From: CAWJMN01 sp963844055
GTDB lineage: Bacteria; Planctomycetota; Planctomycetia; Pirellulales; Pirellulaceae
Length of the DNA stretch: 64,000 nucleotides
Assembly (NCBI GenBank): GCA_963844055.1
Contig: CAWJMN010000002.1
Location: forward strand, 806,001 to 870,000
Direction of reading: 5' to 3'
Shown: positions 34,379 to 43,416 of the stretch, piece by piece
Layout: every line of letters begins with the position of its first letter
Position numbering within the stretch: the first letter of the stretch is position 1
Notes under the pieces: model-generated
Told to the model about the DNA's origin: nothing
Database searches by the model: none
The model's input: only the letters and a program-made list of their open reading frames with translations
Position numbers and translations under genes: made by a program

Positions 34379-34876
34379 CTACAGCGTTGCGAGTAAGTCC
34401 TTCAAATCGAGCCATTCCGTGACCATCGCAATCTCTCCTTCAGCGGTTCTGGGCCACGCTTCACGTGGCCGATCCCAGTACAGCTCTAGCCCATTTCCAT
34501 CGGGATCGTGCAGATACAGGGCTTCGCTCACCCCATGGTCGCTCGCACCATCCAGCGGAACGCCGACTGCTATCAATCGCCGCAGCGCATCGGCCAGTGA
34601 CTTCCGCGTCGGATAAACAATCGCCACGTGAAATAGTCCCGTGGTGCCGCGTGGCGGATGCGAGCCCCCTTTGCTTTCCCAGGTGTTTAGGCCAATGTGA
34701 TGGTGATAGCCTCCCGCTGAAACAAACGCCGCCTGCGTTCCATATCGCTGGGTAAGTTCAAAACCCAGCACGTCGCAATAGAACTGCAGCGACGCTTCCA
34801 AATCAGAAACCTTCAAGTGCACATGCCCAATTCGCGTTTCAGGATGCAGTACGGGCACTCGTTCCTTGTCAGACAT
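34379..34876 (-). CDS. VOC-family (glyoxalase/bleomycin-resistance/dioxygenase) protein
   Basis: 165 residues containing two beta-alpha-beta-beta-beta modules: IGHVHLKVSDLEASLQFYCDVLGFELTQRYG and GLFHVAIVYPTRKSLADALRRLIAVGVPL. Metal ligands are the histidines in GHVHLKV and LFHVAIV and the glutamate in LYLHDPDGNGLELYWDRP. YHHHIGLNTWESKG is typical of the CatE/catechol-2,3-dioxygenase-like group. Reaction not known. It starts on the minus strand 107 bp from the divergent cupin gene. Confidence 0.87.
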   Translation of the reverse strand: MSDKERVPVLHPETRIGHVHLKVSDLEASLQFYCDVLGFELTQRYGTQAAFVSAGGYHHHIGLNTWESKGGSHPPRGTTGLFHVAIVYPTRKSLADALRRLIAVGVPLDGASDHGVSEALYLHDPDGNGLELYWDRPREAWPRTAEGEIAMVTEWLDLKDLLATL

Positions 34877-34983
34877 GGCAATCCTCGATCTTCCCGGATC
34901 TCACTCGCGGCTGGAAAGTTGCTTGCAGGTTGTTAGAATACCCCAACATCTTACCCGCCCAAGCCTTCCGCCCCCATTCCTCC

Positions 34984-35463
34984 ATGACAAACGCACCCAC
35001 GGTTCGCCCCCTCCACGAAGGCCGTACCATCGCTGTTGTAGGCGATGTCTATCGCTTTCTGGTCACCGGACAAGAGACGGATGGCCAGTATGCCTTTTGG
35101 GAAGCCATCGTTCCACCTGGCGGCGGGCCACCACCGCATGTTCACTCGCGCGAGGAAGAAGGATTCTATATTCTCGAAGGAGAGATCACCTTTCAAATCG
35201 GCGACAAGCAGGTCGTCGCCACCCCTGGCATGTTCGCCAACATGCCCAAGGGAGTTCCACACAGCTTCAAGAATGCGTCGCAGCACCCTGCCAAAATGCT
35301 CATCTCCGTCGCCCCAGCCGGCCTTGAAAACATGTTCTTTGAATTCGGCGTCCCTGTTCCTCAGGGCTCCACAACTGCCCTCCCACCGACCAAAGCGGAA
35401 ATTGATAAACTGCTAGAAATCGCTCCCCGGTACGGGATTGAGATTCTAATTCCCAAGCATTAG
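34984..35463 (+). CDS. Cupin-domain protein (quercetin-dioxygenase-like)
   Basis: 159 residues from the ATG at 34984. One cupin barrel shows the full metal site: PPPHVHSREEEGFYILEGEITFQIG (H-x-H and E) and GVPHSF (second histidine). The proline-rich loop PPGGGPPPHVHS and the C-terminal tail (GSTTALPPTKAEIDKLLEIAPRYGIEI) match a widespread group often annotated as quercetin 2,3-dioxygenase-like. Substrate is unknown. It is divergent from the VOC-family gene, another small metalloenzyme. Confidence 0.85.
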   Translation: MTNAPTVRPLHEGRTIAVVGDVYRFLVTGQETDGQYAFWEAIVPPGGGPPPHVHSREEEGFYILEGEITFQIGDKQVVATPGMFANMPKGVPHSFKNASQHPAKMLISVAPAGLENMFFEFGVPVPQGSTTALPPTKAEIDKLLEIAPRYGIEILIPKH

Positions 35464-35769
35464 ATCTTCTTGGATGAATTCTTTAGCGCCACTGTAGCGG
35501 CATTCTGGCCCTGGCCGCTTCGATGTAAGCAAACTCCACCTGCGCACTTGCCAATCGCGTGAGCTCTCTACCGGCCCCCCGCTTGGCACCCCACATCCCA
35601 ACGCCTCTAGCTGCTTTTTACCTATCGGGCCGGTAAACTAAGGTCAATTGTTGGAACGGCCAAAGATAGGCTTAGGCATCAAGGCTGTGATCGCCGAAGT
35701 CACCATCAAATCAAAATCGCCCCGAAGCAATGCTTTGAGGGCACTGCTTGACCACTTAAAGAACTCCGC
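35464..35769. other. 306-bp intergenic region before the first hybrid kinase
   Basis: No gene, RNA or terminator is visible. Small C-rich runs occur around 35570-35600. The promoter of the kinase gene must lie here or near 35640-35760, but I see no convincing hexamers. The kinase ATG at 35770 has only weak ribosome-binding sequence. Confidence 0.4.
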
Positions 35770-38700
35770 ATGACCGATTCCGTACCCTGCGACCTACCGC
35801 TCGAAGACTTTCAAACCCTGTTTGAGCTTAGTCCATACCACTGTATCGCCCTGCTTCCCAATTTGCAGATCGTCGCCGGAACAGAGTCCTTTTTTCGGGT
35901 CACCATGACCGAGCGAAAGTCCGTCATCGGCCGTCAGCTGTTCGACGTTTTTCCCATTGACCCCAGCAAGCCAGAAGATGACGGCCCGCGCAACCTCCAA
36001 AAATCGATCGACCGCGTCTTGCGAACGGGCGTCGTCGATATCATGCCCGTACAAAAGTACGATATTCGTCGGCCCGAGTCCGAAGGAGGAGCCTTCGAAG
36101 TCCGCTATTGGAGCCCAGTGACCTCGCCCGTACTCGGACCGGATGGCAATGTCAAATACCTCATCTTGCGAACGGAGGACGTAACCGACTTCGTCACCCT
36201 CCAGCAGAAAAACGCGGAACAGGCCGCTCGGTTCAAAGAACTACACACCGCCGGCCAACAGATGGAACTGGAGGTTTTCAAGCAATCGAGCGAACTCCGC
36301 GACGTCAACCTTCAATTGAAGCAAGCGAATGAAGAACTGGAGAAAATGAAGGCTGAGCTAGAGCAACGCGTGGCCGAACGCACCTCGGACCTCAACAAGG
36401 TTAACCGCGTTTTGCAAACGGAGCTCGAAGAACGACAAAAGGCCGAGCAAACGCTTGCAACCCAAGGAGAACAACTCCGCGTTACTCTGGAAAGTCTTGG
36501 AGAAGCAGTCATCGTCACGGATGCCAACTCCAATATCGAGCGTATCAACCGCGTGGCCGAGATCTATACCGGCTGGTCACGTGACTCGGTTCTGGGTGAA
36601 AATCTTGCCGACGTTTTTCATGTGGTTCACGAAACCACAGGGCAACCGCTCGACATTGCCAAAATCTGCTCCATGATTCGGCAAGTCGCCAGCGAAGTCA
36701 GCTATCCTGTCATCCTCATCCCCAAAAATGGTGCGAATCGTCCAATCGACTTCCACGCGGCTCCAGTAATCGACGATGAGCATCGAGTCCTGGGCACAGT
36801 CGTCACGTTTCAAGATGTGACCGATCGACGTCGCCTGGAGCGGCTGCAGAAGGACATGAACCTGCAGCTTGAACGCCAAGTGCGCGAGCGAACGGCTGAA
36901 CTCTTGGCTAGTGAAGAGCGGTTTCGATTGCTCGTCGAGGGAACCAAAGACTACGCCATTTTCATGCTCGACCGCGAGGGGCGAATTGCCAGCTGGAACC
37001 CCGGAGCAGAACGAATCAAAGGCTATTCCGCCCCCGAGATTATTGGCCACCATTTCTCCACCTTTTACGTCGAGGCTGACAAGGCCAGTGGCAAGCCTGC
37101 GGATGAACTTCGCCTGGCGATTCTGAATGGCCGTTATGAAGAAACTGGCTATCGAGTCCGCAAGGATGGATCGCTTTTCTGGGCCAACGTTGTTATCACC
37201 GCCCTGCGAGATGCTTCCGGCTCATTGCGTGGCTTCTCCAAAATCACGCGAGACATGACCAAGGCTCGCGAGGCAGAGGCAATTGAGCGCCGTCTACTGC
37301 AAGAGGAAACAGCGCGGCGCGTTGCCGAAGAGCACTCCCGTGCACTCTGGGAAGAGCGTGAGCGACTGCGCGTCACGCTGGAAAGCATCGGCGATGGCGT
37401 GATCGCTACCGATGTGGAAGGGCGAGTGCAGTTGCTCAATCCGGTTGCCCAGGTGATGACGGGCTGGACCGAAGAAGCAGCATACGGTCAATCACTGCTT
37501 GAGGTCTTTGATATCGTCAATGAGGACACTCGAAACGTTGTCGAAAATCCTGCGATCCGTGCCCTGCGCGATGGCATTATCGTGGGACTGGCTAACCATA
37601 CGCTCTTGATCGCCAAAGATGGGAAGGAACGCCCCATTGCCGATAGTGCGGCCCCCATTCGCGATGTCAACGGCCATATCATCGGCGTCGTGCTTGTCTT
37701 CCGCGACATGACCGAATCCAAAATGTTGGAAGGTCAATTCCGGCAAGCACAAAAGATGGAAGCTGTCGGGCGGTTGGCTGGCGGAGTGGCCCACGATTTC
37801 AACAACTTACTAACGGTGATTCTCAGCTATTGTGAGTACCTCGACGAGAACTCGAGCCTCGATAACGATGCTCACGAATCCGTAAAAGAGATTAGCCTTG
37901 CCGGCCAGCGGGCTGCCGCGCTCACACGTCAACTCCTGGCCTTCAGCCGGCAGCAGATCTTGCACCCCAAGATTGTCGATCTTAACGAAGTGGTCGTGGA
38001 GACCACCAAGATGCTGGGACGCATCATTGGTGAAGATGTTCTCCTCTCGACAAAGCTGTTCGGGCGTCTATGGCTCGTCATGATCGATCAAGGACAGATG
38101 GAGCAAGTCTTGGTCAACCTGGCTGTCAATGCACGGGACGCTATGCCCAATGGCGGCAAACTTACCATCGAAACCTCCAATATTGACCTCGATGAGACTT
38201 ATAGTCGCACCTATCCCGATGTCAAACCCGGTCCATACGTCCTGGTCGCCGTCAGCGATACCGGTTGCGGGATGAATGACAAGACCAAAGCCCGCATGTT
38301 TGAACCTTACTTCACCACCAAAGAGCCAGGCAAGGGAACGGGACTAGGGCTGGCCACTGTATTTGGCATCGTCAAGCAAAGTGGCGGACACATCACCGTC
38401 TATAGTGAGCCCAATCAAGGGACTACCTTCCGAGTCTACATTCCTCGCGCCGAAGTTCAGGGGGCCATCGCTCAAGAGGTAAAGACGAACCTTCCTCCGA
38501 TCGCAGGCACAGAAACCATCCTGGTTGTGGAAGATGAACCGATGGTCCGCAAGCTCGCCTGCCGTGTCTTGCGTTCCAATGGCTACACCGTACTCGAAGC
38601 CGAAAATGGCATCGAAGCGATGCAAGTGTTTGAACGGCACCAAAAAGCCATTCAACTGGTCGTAACCGATGTAGTGATGCCAGAAATGGGAGGAAGACAG

Positions 38701-39276
38701 CTTTCCGAAGAGATTCATCGTCGCAATCCGCACCTCAAGATCCTGTTCATGTCAGGGTATACCGATGACGCCGTCGTTCGGCACGGAGTGCTCGATGCCG
38801 AGGCCGAGTTCTTGCAAAAACCCTTCTCGCCAATCGCACTGGCCCACAAGGTGCGGGACGTACTGGATCAGCCCGCTCCACATGCGCCAGCACCGGTTCC
38901 TTCTGAGGCGATTCTACTGGTCGATGATGAGCCAGCCGTTCGCAAGAGTACCGCGATCCTGCTGCGAGGCGAAGGCTTTACCGTGGTGGAAGCGGCCAAC
39001 GGGGAAGAAGCCCTCAAAATCAGTAGCGAGTATCCGGGGGAGCTGCACCTCACTCTCACCGACATGAACATGCCGAAAATGAGCGGTCGTCAACTGGCTG
39101 AACAGCTCCAGCAACAACGCCCCGGCTTGCAGGTCCTCTTCATGTCGGGCGACATGGATGTAAGATCAAATAACCGTTCTCACAAGGAGAATGGCTCACA
39201 CTTCCTGCAAAAGCCCACACCATCAGCCATCTTGATTCAAAAGATCCGCGACATCCTCGACCACAAGCCAACCTAG
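35770..39276 (+). CDS. PAS-rich hybrid sensor histidine kinase with two receiver domains
   Basis: 1168 residues, cytoplasmic, with no membrane helix. Order: PAS 1 (about 10-140), coiled coil (145-225), PAS 2 (235-350), PAS 3 (385-505), PAS 4 (530-650), the kinase H-box GGVAHDFNNLLTVIL with His675, then ATP-binding N, G1 and G2 boxes through GLGLATVFGIVKQ. Two receiver domains follow, with Asp967 in VTDVVMPEMGG and Asp1098 in LTDMNMPKMSG. The HDFNN motif marks the HWE/HisKA_4-like group common in phosphorelays. The four PAS domains may bind flavin, haem or small ligands. No response regulator with an output domain is adjacent, so targets are unknown. Confidence 0.92.
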   Translation: MTDSVPCDLPLEDFQTLFELSPYHCIALLPNLQIVAGTESFFRVTMTERKSVIGRQLFDVFPIDPSKPEDDGPRNLQKSIDRVLRTGVVDIMPVQKYDIRRPESEGGAFEVRYWSPVTSPVLGPDGNVKYLILRTEDVTDFVTLQQKNAEQAARFKELHTAGQQMELEVFKQSSELRDVNLQLKQANEELEKMKAELEQRVAERTSDLNKVNRVLQTELEERQKAEQTLATQGEQLRVTLESLGEAVIVTDANSNIERINRVAEIYTGWSRDSVLGENLADVFHVVHETTGQPLDIAKICSMIRQVASEVSYPVILIPKNGANRPIDFHAAPVIDDEHRVLGTVVTFQDVTDRRRLERLQKDMNLQLERQVRERTAELLASEERFRLLVEGTKDYAIFMLDREGRIASWNPGAERIKGYSAPEIIGHHFSTFYVEADKASGKPADELRLAILNGRYEETGYRVRKDGSLFWANVVITALRDASGSLRGFSKITRDMTKAREAEAIERRLLQEETARRVAEEHSRALWEERERLRVTLESIGDGVIATDVEGRVQLLNPVAQVMTGWTEEAAYGQSLLEVFDIVNEDTRNVVENPAIRALRDGIIVGLANHTLLIAKDGKERPIADSAAPIRDVNGHIIGVVLVFRDMTESKMLEGQFRQAQKMEAVGRLAGGVAHDFNNLLTVILSYCEYLDENSSLDNDAHESVKEISLAGQRAAALTRQLLAFSRQQILHPKIVDLNEVVVETTKMLGRIIGEDVLLSTKLFGRLWLVMIDQGQMEQVLVNLAVNARDAMPNGGKLTIETSNIDLDETYSRTYPDVKPGPYVLVAVSDTGCGMNDKTKARMFEPYFTTKEPGKGTGLGLATVFGIVKQSGGHITVYSEPNQGTTFRVYIPRAEVQGAIAQEVKTNLPPIAGTETILVVEDEPMVRKLACRVLRSNGYTVLEAENGIEAMQVFERHQKAIQLVVTDVVMPEMGGRQLSEEIHRRNPHLKILFMSGYTDDAVVRHGVLDAEAEFLQKPFSPIALAHKVRDVLDQPAPHAPAPVPSEAILLVDDEPAVRKSTAILLRGEGFTVVEAANGEEALKISSEYPGELHLTLTDMNMPKMSGRQLAEQLQQQRPGLQVLFMSGDMDVRSNNRSHKENGSHFLQKPTPSAILIQKIRDILDHKPT

Positions 39277-39280
39277 TCCC

Positions 39281-40378
39281 CTACTGCCTGCGCATCACAC
39301 GCACGCGATGCGCTTCACTGTCGCCAATAAATACTGCCCCATCAGCATCGACAAAGATGCCGTGCAATCGGGCGAGTTTGCACCCCAGCGCATCTCCTTC
39401 GGGGCCATCCCCTTTCTCTCCCGTGCCCGCCATCAATTCTAAAATGCCAGTCTTGGCGTTGATCCGCCGAACCGAATGGCTTTCCGTATCGGCCAGCCAA
39501 ACATTCCCCTCAGCATCAATGGCAATTCCCTTGGGCCCTTTAAGCTGCACGAGCTTTGCCGGCCCGCCATTCCCCACAAAGCCACTTTTGCCCGTTCCCG
39601 CTTTGTGCACAATCTTTCCAGACTTCAAATCCAGCAGGAAGACTTGGTTTCCTTCACGGGTGGCCAGCCATAAGTTCCCCTGCTGGTCAAAATCAATCGA
39701 CCGAGGGCCATTCAAAGGAGTACCTGCAATCGGCGATCCATCGGGCGTTGGCCCTGGCTTTCCAGTACCGGCAAAGGTAGAGATCGTTCCCGTTGCCATC
39801 GCCACTTTGCGCACCACATGATTGCCGATGTCACAAATATATAGGTCACCAGCGGCATCAAACTGAATGCTATGGGGCTGTTTCAGCTCTGCCTTGTTTG
39901 CTGTTCCACCATCTCCGCTATAGCCCGGCTTTCCCGTCCCTACCACGGTCGAAATCACTTGCGTCTTCTGATCGATCTTGCGAACGACATGATTCGCCAT
40001 ATCCACGATATAGAGATCCCCCTTCTTATCGAAGCGAATCTCATGCGGCAAATGGAACGTCGCCTCAAGCGCTGGCCCACCATCGCCCGAGTAGCCTTTT
40101 TTCCCGTTCCCAGCCACGGTCTGCAACTTTCCATCAGCACCAATGCGGCGCACACGCTGCCCGGTGTACTCGCAAAACCAAATCGCCCCATCGGGACCAC
40201 GCACCACGCCAAACGGATTGTCCGTTTGTGCGGCGGTCGCTAGTCCTCCTTCGCCCGCAGCACCTTGCGTCCCATTTCCCGCAACGGTTTGGATGGTCCA
40301 CTTCTCTGCGGCTCCTACATTCACTCCACAGAAGCAAACTCCTAAAAGTATTCCCAGCAGTAAATGGCTCCGCATCAC
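39281..40378 (-). CDS. Secreted NHL-repeat beta-propeller protein
   Basis: 365 residues with a signal peptide (LLLGILLGVCFCGVNVGA). The rest is at least five to six NHL-type repeats of about 55 residues, each with a G-T-G-x-x-G-x-x-G-D-G-G turn (such as GNGKKGYSGDGGPALEA) and D-x-x-G-N-L/D-L-Y-I strands (KKGDLYIVDMANHVVRKI). NHL propellers bind proteins or other ligands; in planctomycetes such secreted forms are frequent and poorly understood. The stop lies 4 bp from the end of the convergent kinase gene. Confidence 0.85.
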   Translation of the reverse strand: MMRSHLLLGILLGVCFCGVNVGAAEKWTIQTVAGNGTQGAAGEGGLATAAQTDNPFGVVRGPDGAIWFCEYTGQRVRRIGADGKLQTVAGNGKKGYSGDGGPALEATFHLPHEIRFDKKGDLYIVDMANHVVRKIDQKTQVISTVVGTGKPGYSGDGGTANKAELKQPHSIQFDAAGDLYICDIGNHVVRKVAMATGTISTFAGTGKPGPTPDGSPIAGTPLNGPRSIDFDQQGNLWLATREGNQVFLLDLKSGKIVHKAGTGKSGFVGNGGPAKLVQLKGPKGIAIDAEGNVWLADTESHSVRRINAKTGILELMAGTGEKGDGPEGDALGCKLARLHGIFVDADGAVFIGDSEAHRVRVMRRQ

Positions 40379-40500
40379 GGTGCCCCTTCTTCTTTGCGAG
40401 ATAGATCTAGCTCAATTGTCGTTGTGTTCCATCGTCTCATACTCTTTCAACAATCTTCGGCTCTCCGTAACCAAGCAGCAAGGCCTACTCCTACTTCGCG

Positions 40501-43152
40501 TTACCCACTCCCCACGTGCGAAAGGCCCGTTCGCAACACTTCCAGCATCTCTTCTTCGGTCTGTGTTGCCAACAGCTTCTCACGCGTGGCATGGTCGCCG
40601 GCCACTCTAGCCAGTTGCGCCAGCAAAAATAGCTGCATGCTTGGCTGTTCTAGCGGAGTCACCAGCAAGAACACCAGCCGTACTTTCTCGGCCGCATCCG
40701 GCGAAAACAAAACTCCCTCTGCCGACTTCCCTACCATCACTACAGGATGTTTCAGGTGCGGGCACCGCGCATGCGGCAGGGCAACTCCCACGCCCAGATC
40801 CGTAGGCACCTCCTGCTCTCGTTCGACGGCAATTTGCCGTACGTTCATCTCGTCGGGAACATGCCCTAGTGGAATAGCGGCCGAAAGTTCGGCAATCATT
40901 TCTTCCGCTGAGGTACCCTGAAGCTGCATCAGCACGCCGCCGTTATGAATCGCCTCCATCACCGACTGTGTAGGCTCACTGGGGAAGGGGGTCTCAATCC
41001 GGCCAACGGTCTGCTCCAAAATATCATCCAGCGTAATCAGCCCCACCGGCACGCCTGAATCCTCGACCACGCACATGGCTACATTGTCACTCTGAATCTG
41101 CAGCAGCGTAAACTCAATGTCATCATCCGAGCGAACCGTGCGGATCGGATGCACAAGCCGAGTCCATTCACTATCCAGCTCTTGATCGGCCAGTAATTCC
41201 CGCGTCCACAAGTATCCCACCACCTTGCCACTGCGCGGTTCCACCACGGGCCAGCGTGAATGGCGATGCTCCGCCATCAGCCGTCGCACATCTTGCCGTG
41301 TTGCCGATACCGAAAGCCGCCGCACGCGCGTCCAGGGAACCATGATGTTCCGCACCCGCTGCGAACGGATGCTTGTCGTGTTCTCCATGATCAGCTGCAA
41401 CCGCAAATCACGCACCTTCTGCTTCAGCTCGTCACGCCCCACGCCCGTATCAGCCAATACCAATCGCGCCAGCGCCACGGCCACTTCCGCCTCTTCAAAC
41501 ACTGCCCCCGTGCTGCCGGCCCGCTCCAAATCTTCCCGCTCGCGCAAGTAATGCGCCCGCACCAACACACGTGCATTGGCATTCATGCTCCGTGCTGCCG
41601 TCACCACCGCCAGCCGCGCTCCCGAGTGCGGCAACGTTAAAATCAAGTGCGAAGCATGGTGCATCCCTGCCTGTTCGAGAATCGCCTCATGCGATGCATC
41701 GCCAAAAATGGCAAGCTCGCCTTGCGCCTTCAGCTCCGAAACCGTATCCATGTTCATGTCGATCACCACCGTCGTCAGCCCCGCCTCGCACAACAGGCGA
41801 TTCACTGCCCGACCGACAGGACCAAACCCAACCACAATCGCCAATCGGCGATCCCCCTTCACTTCGATGATCTTCCCTTCCGTCGCCTCATTCTTCAGTC
41901 GCGCGTAATACTCCGCCCGTCCATTGAGCAGCGTCCACAGCCACTTCCGCTGCCGTGTCCAATTCTCGATCTGTGGCAAATAGCGGAAGATCAGCGGATT
42001 GATCGTGATCGACAAGATTGCCACCGCCACCAAAACATTTTGCCCATCGTCCGGCATCAAATGATTCTTCCGGGCCAGTTCTGACAAAATGAAAGAAAAC
42101 TCGCCAATCTGCGCCAGGCCCAGCGCCACCGTGAGCGCCGTCCGTGCCGAGTACCCCAGTACCGCCACCACCAAGAGCGCGGTTAGCGGCTTTACCAGCA
42201 CCACAATCCCCAGCGCCGCCAAGATCAGCCCCGGACGTTCCGCCACAAAGTACGGATCAAGCAGCATTCCCACCGACACAAAGAACAGCACTGCAAACGC
42301 GTCTCGCATCGGCAGCACATCTGCCGCCGCTTGATGGCTCACCGGAGACTGCGCCACCACCATGCCGGCTAAAAACGCTCCCAGCGCCATTGATGCACCA
42401 AAAAATGCATACGCCCCGGCCGCAACTGCAATCGACAGCACCAAAACCGTCAGCGTAAAAAGCTCGCGCGAACGCAGCCGTGCCACTTGCACCAGTACCC
42501 ACGGAATCAGTCGTGAACCTGCCAGCATCACAATCGCCACCAGCACCGCCAGCTTTAACAGCGCCAGTCCAATGGCTCCCCAAATGCCAAGGCCAGCGGT
42601 TCCCTCTGTACCGGCACCTTCAGCACTGGCAACCTCGCCTCCCAGCATCGGGATCAGCACCAGCACCACCACGGTCAGCACATCTTCCACTAGCAGCCAA
42701 CCCACTGCCACATGCCCTGAAGGAGATTGCAGCGCATCCGCATCCGTCAGCACGCGCATCAGCACCACCGTGCTCGCCACAGCCATCGCCATTCCCACAA
42801 TGGCAGCCGTTACCGGAGGCATGCCAAATGCCATGAAGATCACCACCCCCGCAAGCGTAGCGACAACGCTTTGAATGATCGCGCCAGGAATCGCCACCAT
42901 TCGAACCGCCATCAAATCCTTCAGATGAAAGTGCAGCCCCACACCAAACATCAGCAGGATCACCCCCACCTCCGCCAACTCGTGCGCCATATGAATGTCG
43001 CCACGCACGCCCGGAGTATGAGGCCCAATCAGCACTCCCGCCAGCAAGTAGCCCACAATAGGCGAAAGCCGCAAATACTGGGTCAGCAGCCCCAAGAACC
43101 ACGCCGCCGTAAAGGCAATTGCAATCGTGGAAATGAGAGGTAGATCCTCCAT
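40501..43152 (-). CDS. Cation:proton antiporter fused to RCK, CBS-pair and PTS EIIA-like domains
   Basis: 883 residues from the ATG at 43152, preferred because AGAGG lies just upstream; the frame is open to a GTG at 43194. Residues 1-390 form the CPA2/Kef-type antiporter with about 12 helices (VGYLLAGVLIGPHTPGV, GAFLAGMVVAQS). Then an RCK/TrkA-N domain begins VVGFGPVGRAVNRLL, two CBS motifs follow (NIMVPWTRVRRL and the region ending GLITLDDILEQTVG), and the C-terminal 140 residues match the PTS EIIA (fructose/nitrogen) fold with its phosphorylation motif GVALPHARCP. The protein would exchange K+ or Na+ for H+, with control by nucleotides and possibly by phosphorylation. No PTS genes are seen nearby. 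Confidence 0.88.
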   Translation of the reverse strand: MEDLPLISTIAIAFTAAWFLGLLTQYLRLSPIVGYLLAGVLIGPHTPGVRGDIHMAHELAEVGVILLMFGVGLHFHLKDLMAVRMVAIPGAIIQSVVATLAGVVIFMAFGMPPVTAAIVGMAMAVASTVVLMRVLTDADALQSPSGHVAVGWLLVEDVLTVVVLVLIPMLGGEVASAEGAGTEGTAGLGIWGAIGLALLKLAVLVAIVMLAGSRLIPWVLVQVARLRSRELFTLTVLVLSIAVAAGAYAFFGASMALGAFLAGMVVAQSPVSHQAAADVLPMRDAFAVLFFVSVGMLLDPYFVAERPGLILAALGIVVLVKPLTALLVVAVLGYSARTALTVALGLAQIGEFSFILSELARKNHLMPDDGQNVLVAVAILSITINPLIFRYLPQIENWTRQRKWLWTLLNGRAEYYARLKNEATEGKIIEVKGDRRLAIVVGFGPVGRAVNRLLCEAGLTTVVIDMNMDTVSELKAQGELAIFGDASHEAILEQAGMHHASHLILTLPHSGARLAVVTAARSMNANARVLVRAHYLREREDLERAGSTGAVFEEAEVAVALARLVLADTGVGRDELKQKVRDLRLQLIMENTTSIRSQRVRNIMVPWTRVRRLSVSATRQDVRRLMAEHRHSRWPVVEPRSGKVVGYLWTRELLADQELDSEWTRLVHPIRTVRSDDDIEFTLLQIQSDNVAMCVVEDSGVPVGLITLDDILEQTVGRIETPFPSEPTQSVMEAIHNGGVLMQLQGTSAEEMIAELSAAIPLGHVPDEMNVRQIAVEREQEVPTDLGVGVALPHARCPHLKHPVVMVGKSAEGVLFSPDAAEKVRLVFLLVTPLEQPSMQLFLLAQLARVAGDHATREKLLATQTEEEMLEVLRTGLSHVGSG

Positions 43153-43346
43153 GCCATCCTCTACTTCTAGCGCGATGGCATCCGGCTGATGCACTCCGCA
43201 GCTATAAAATATTTTTTCCTTATCACTCGCCGCGCAGAATGCGCAAGAGGCTGACTACGATGGGCGAGCTGTGCTTAAAGCCAAGCACTCGTTCAGTTTA
43301 GGAAGCTAGTTCCATTTGGGAAATGGGATTTCTCGCCCCCATCCAG

Positions 43347-43383
43347 AATTCGCCGCTTTTTCTGCGGAAAACCGGCGAGAATT
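43347..43383. terminator. Stem-loop between the second kinase and the antiporter gene
   Basis: AATTCGCCG (43347-43355) pairs with CGGCG-AG-AATT (43373-43383) apart from a two-base bulge, with an inner CCGC/GCGG stem around TTTTTCT. It lies about 35 bp after the kinase stop on the minus strand. No T-run follows, so termination is only likely. The rest of 43153-43416 holds no gene; the antiporter promoter should be here. Confidence 0.4.
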
Positions 43384-43416
43384 GCCATCCCCTACATCCA
43401 CATCCGCCACACTCAA

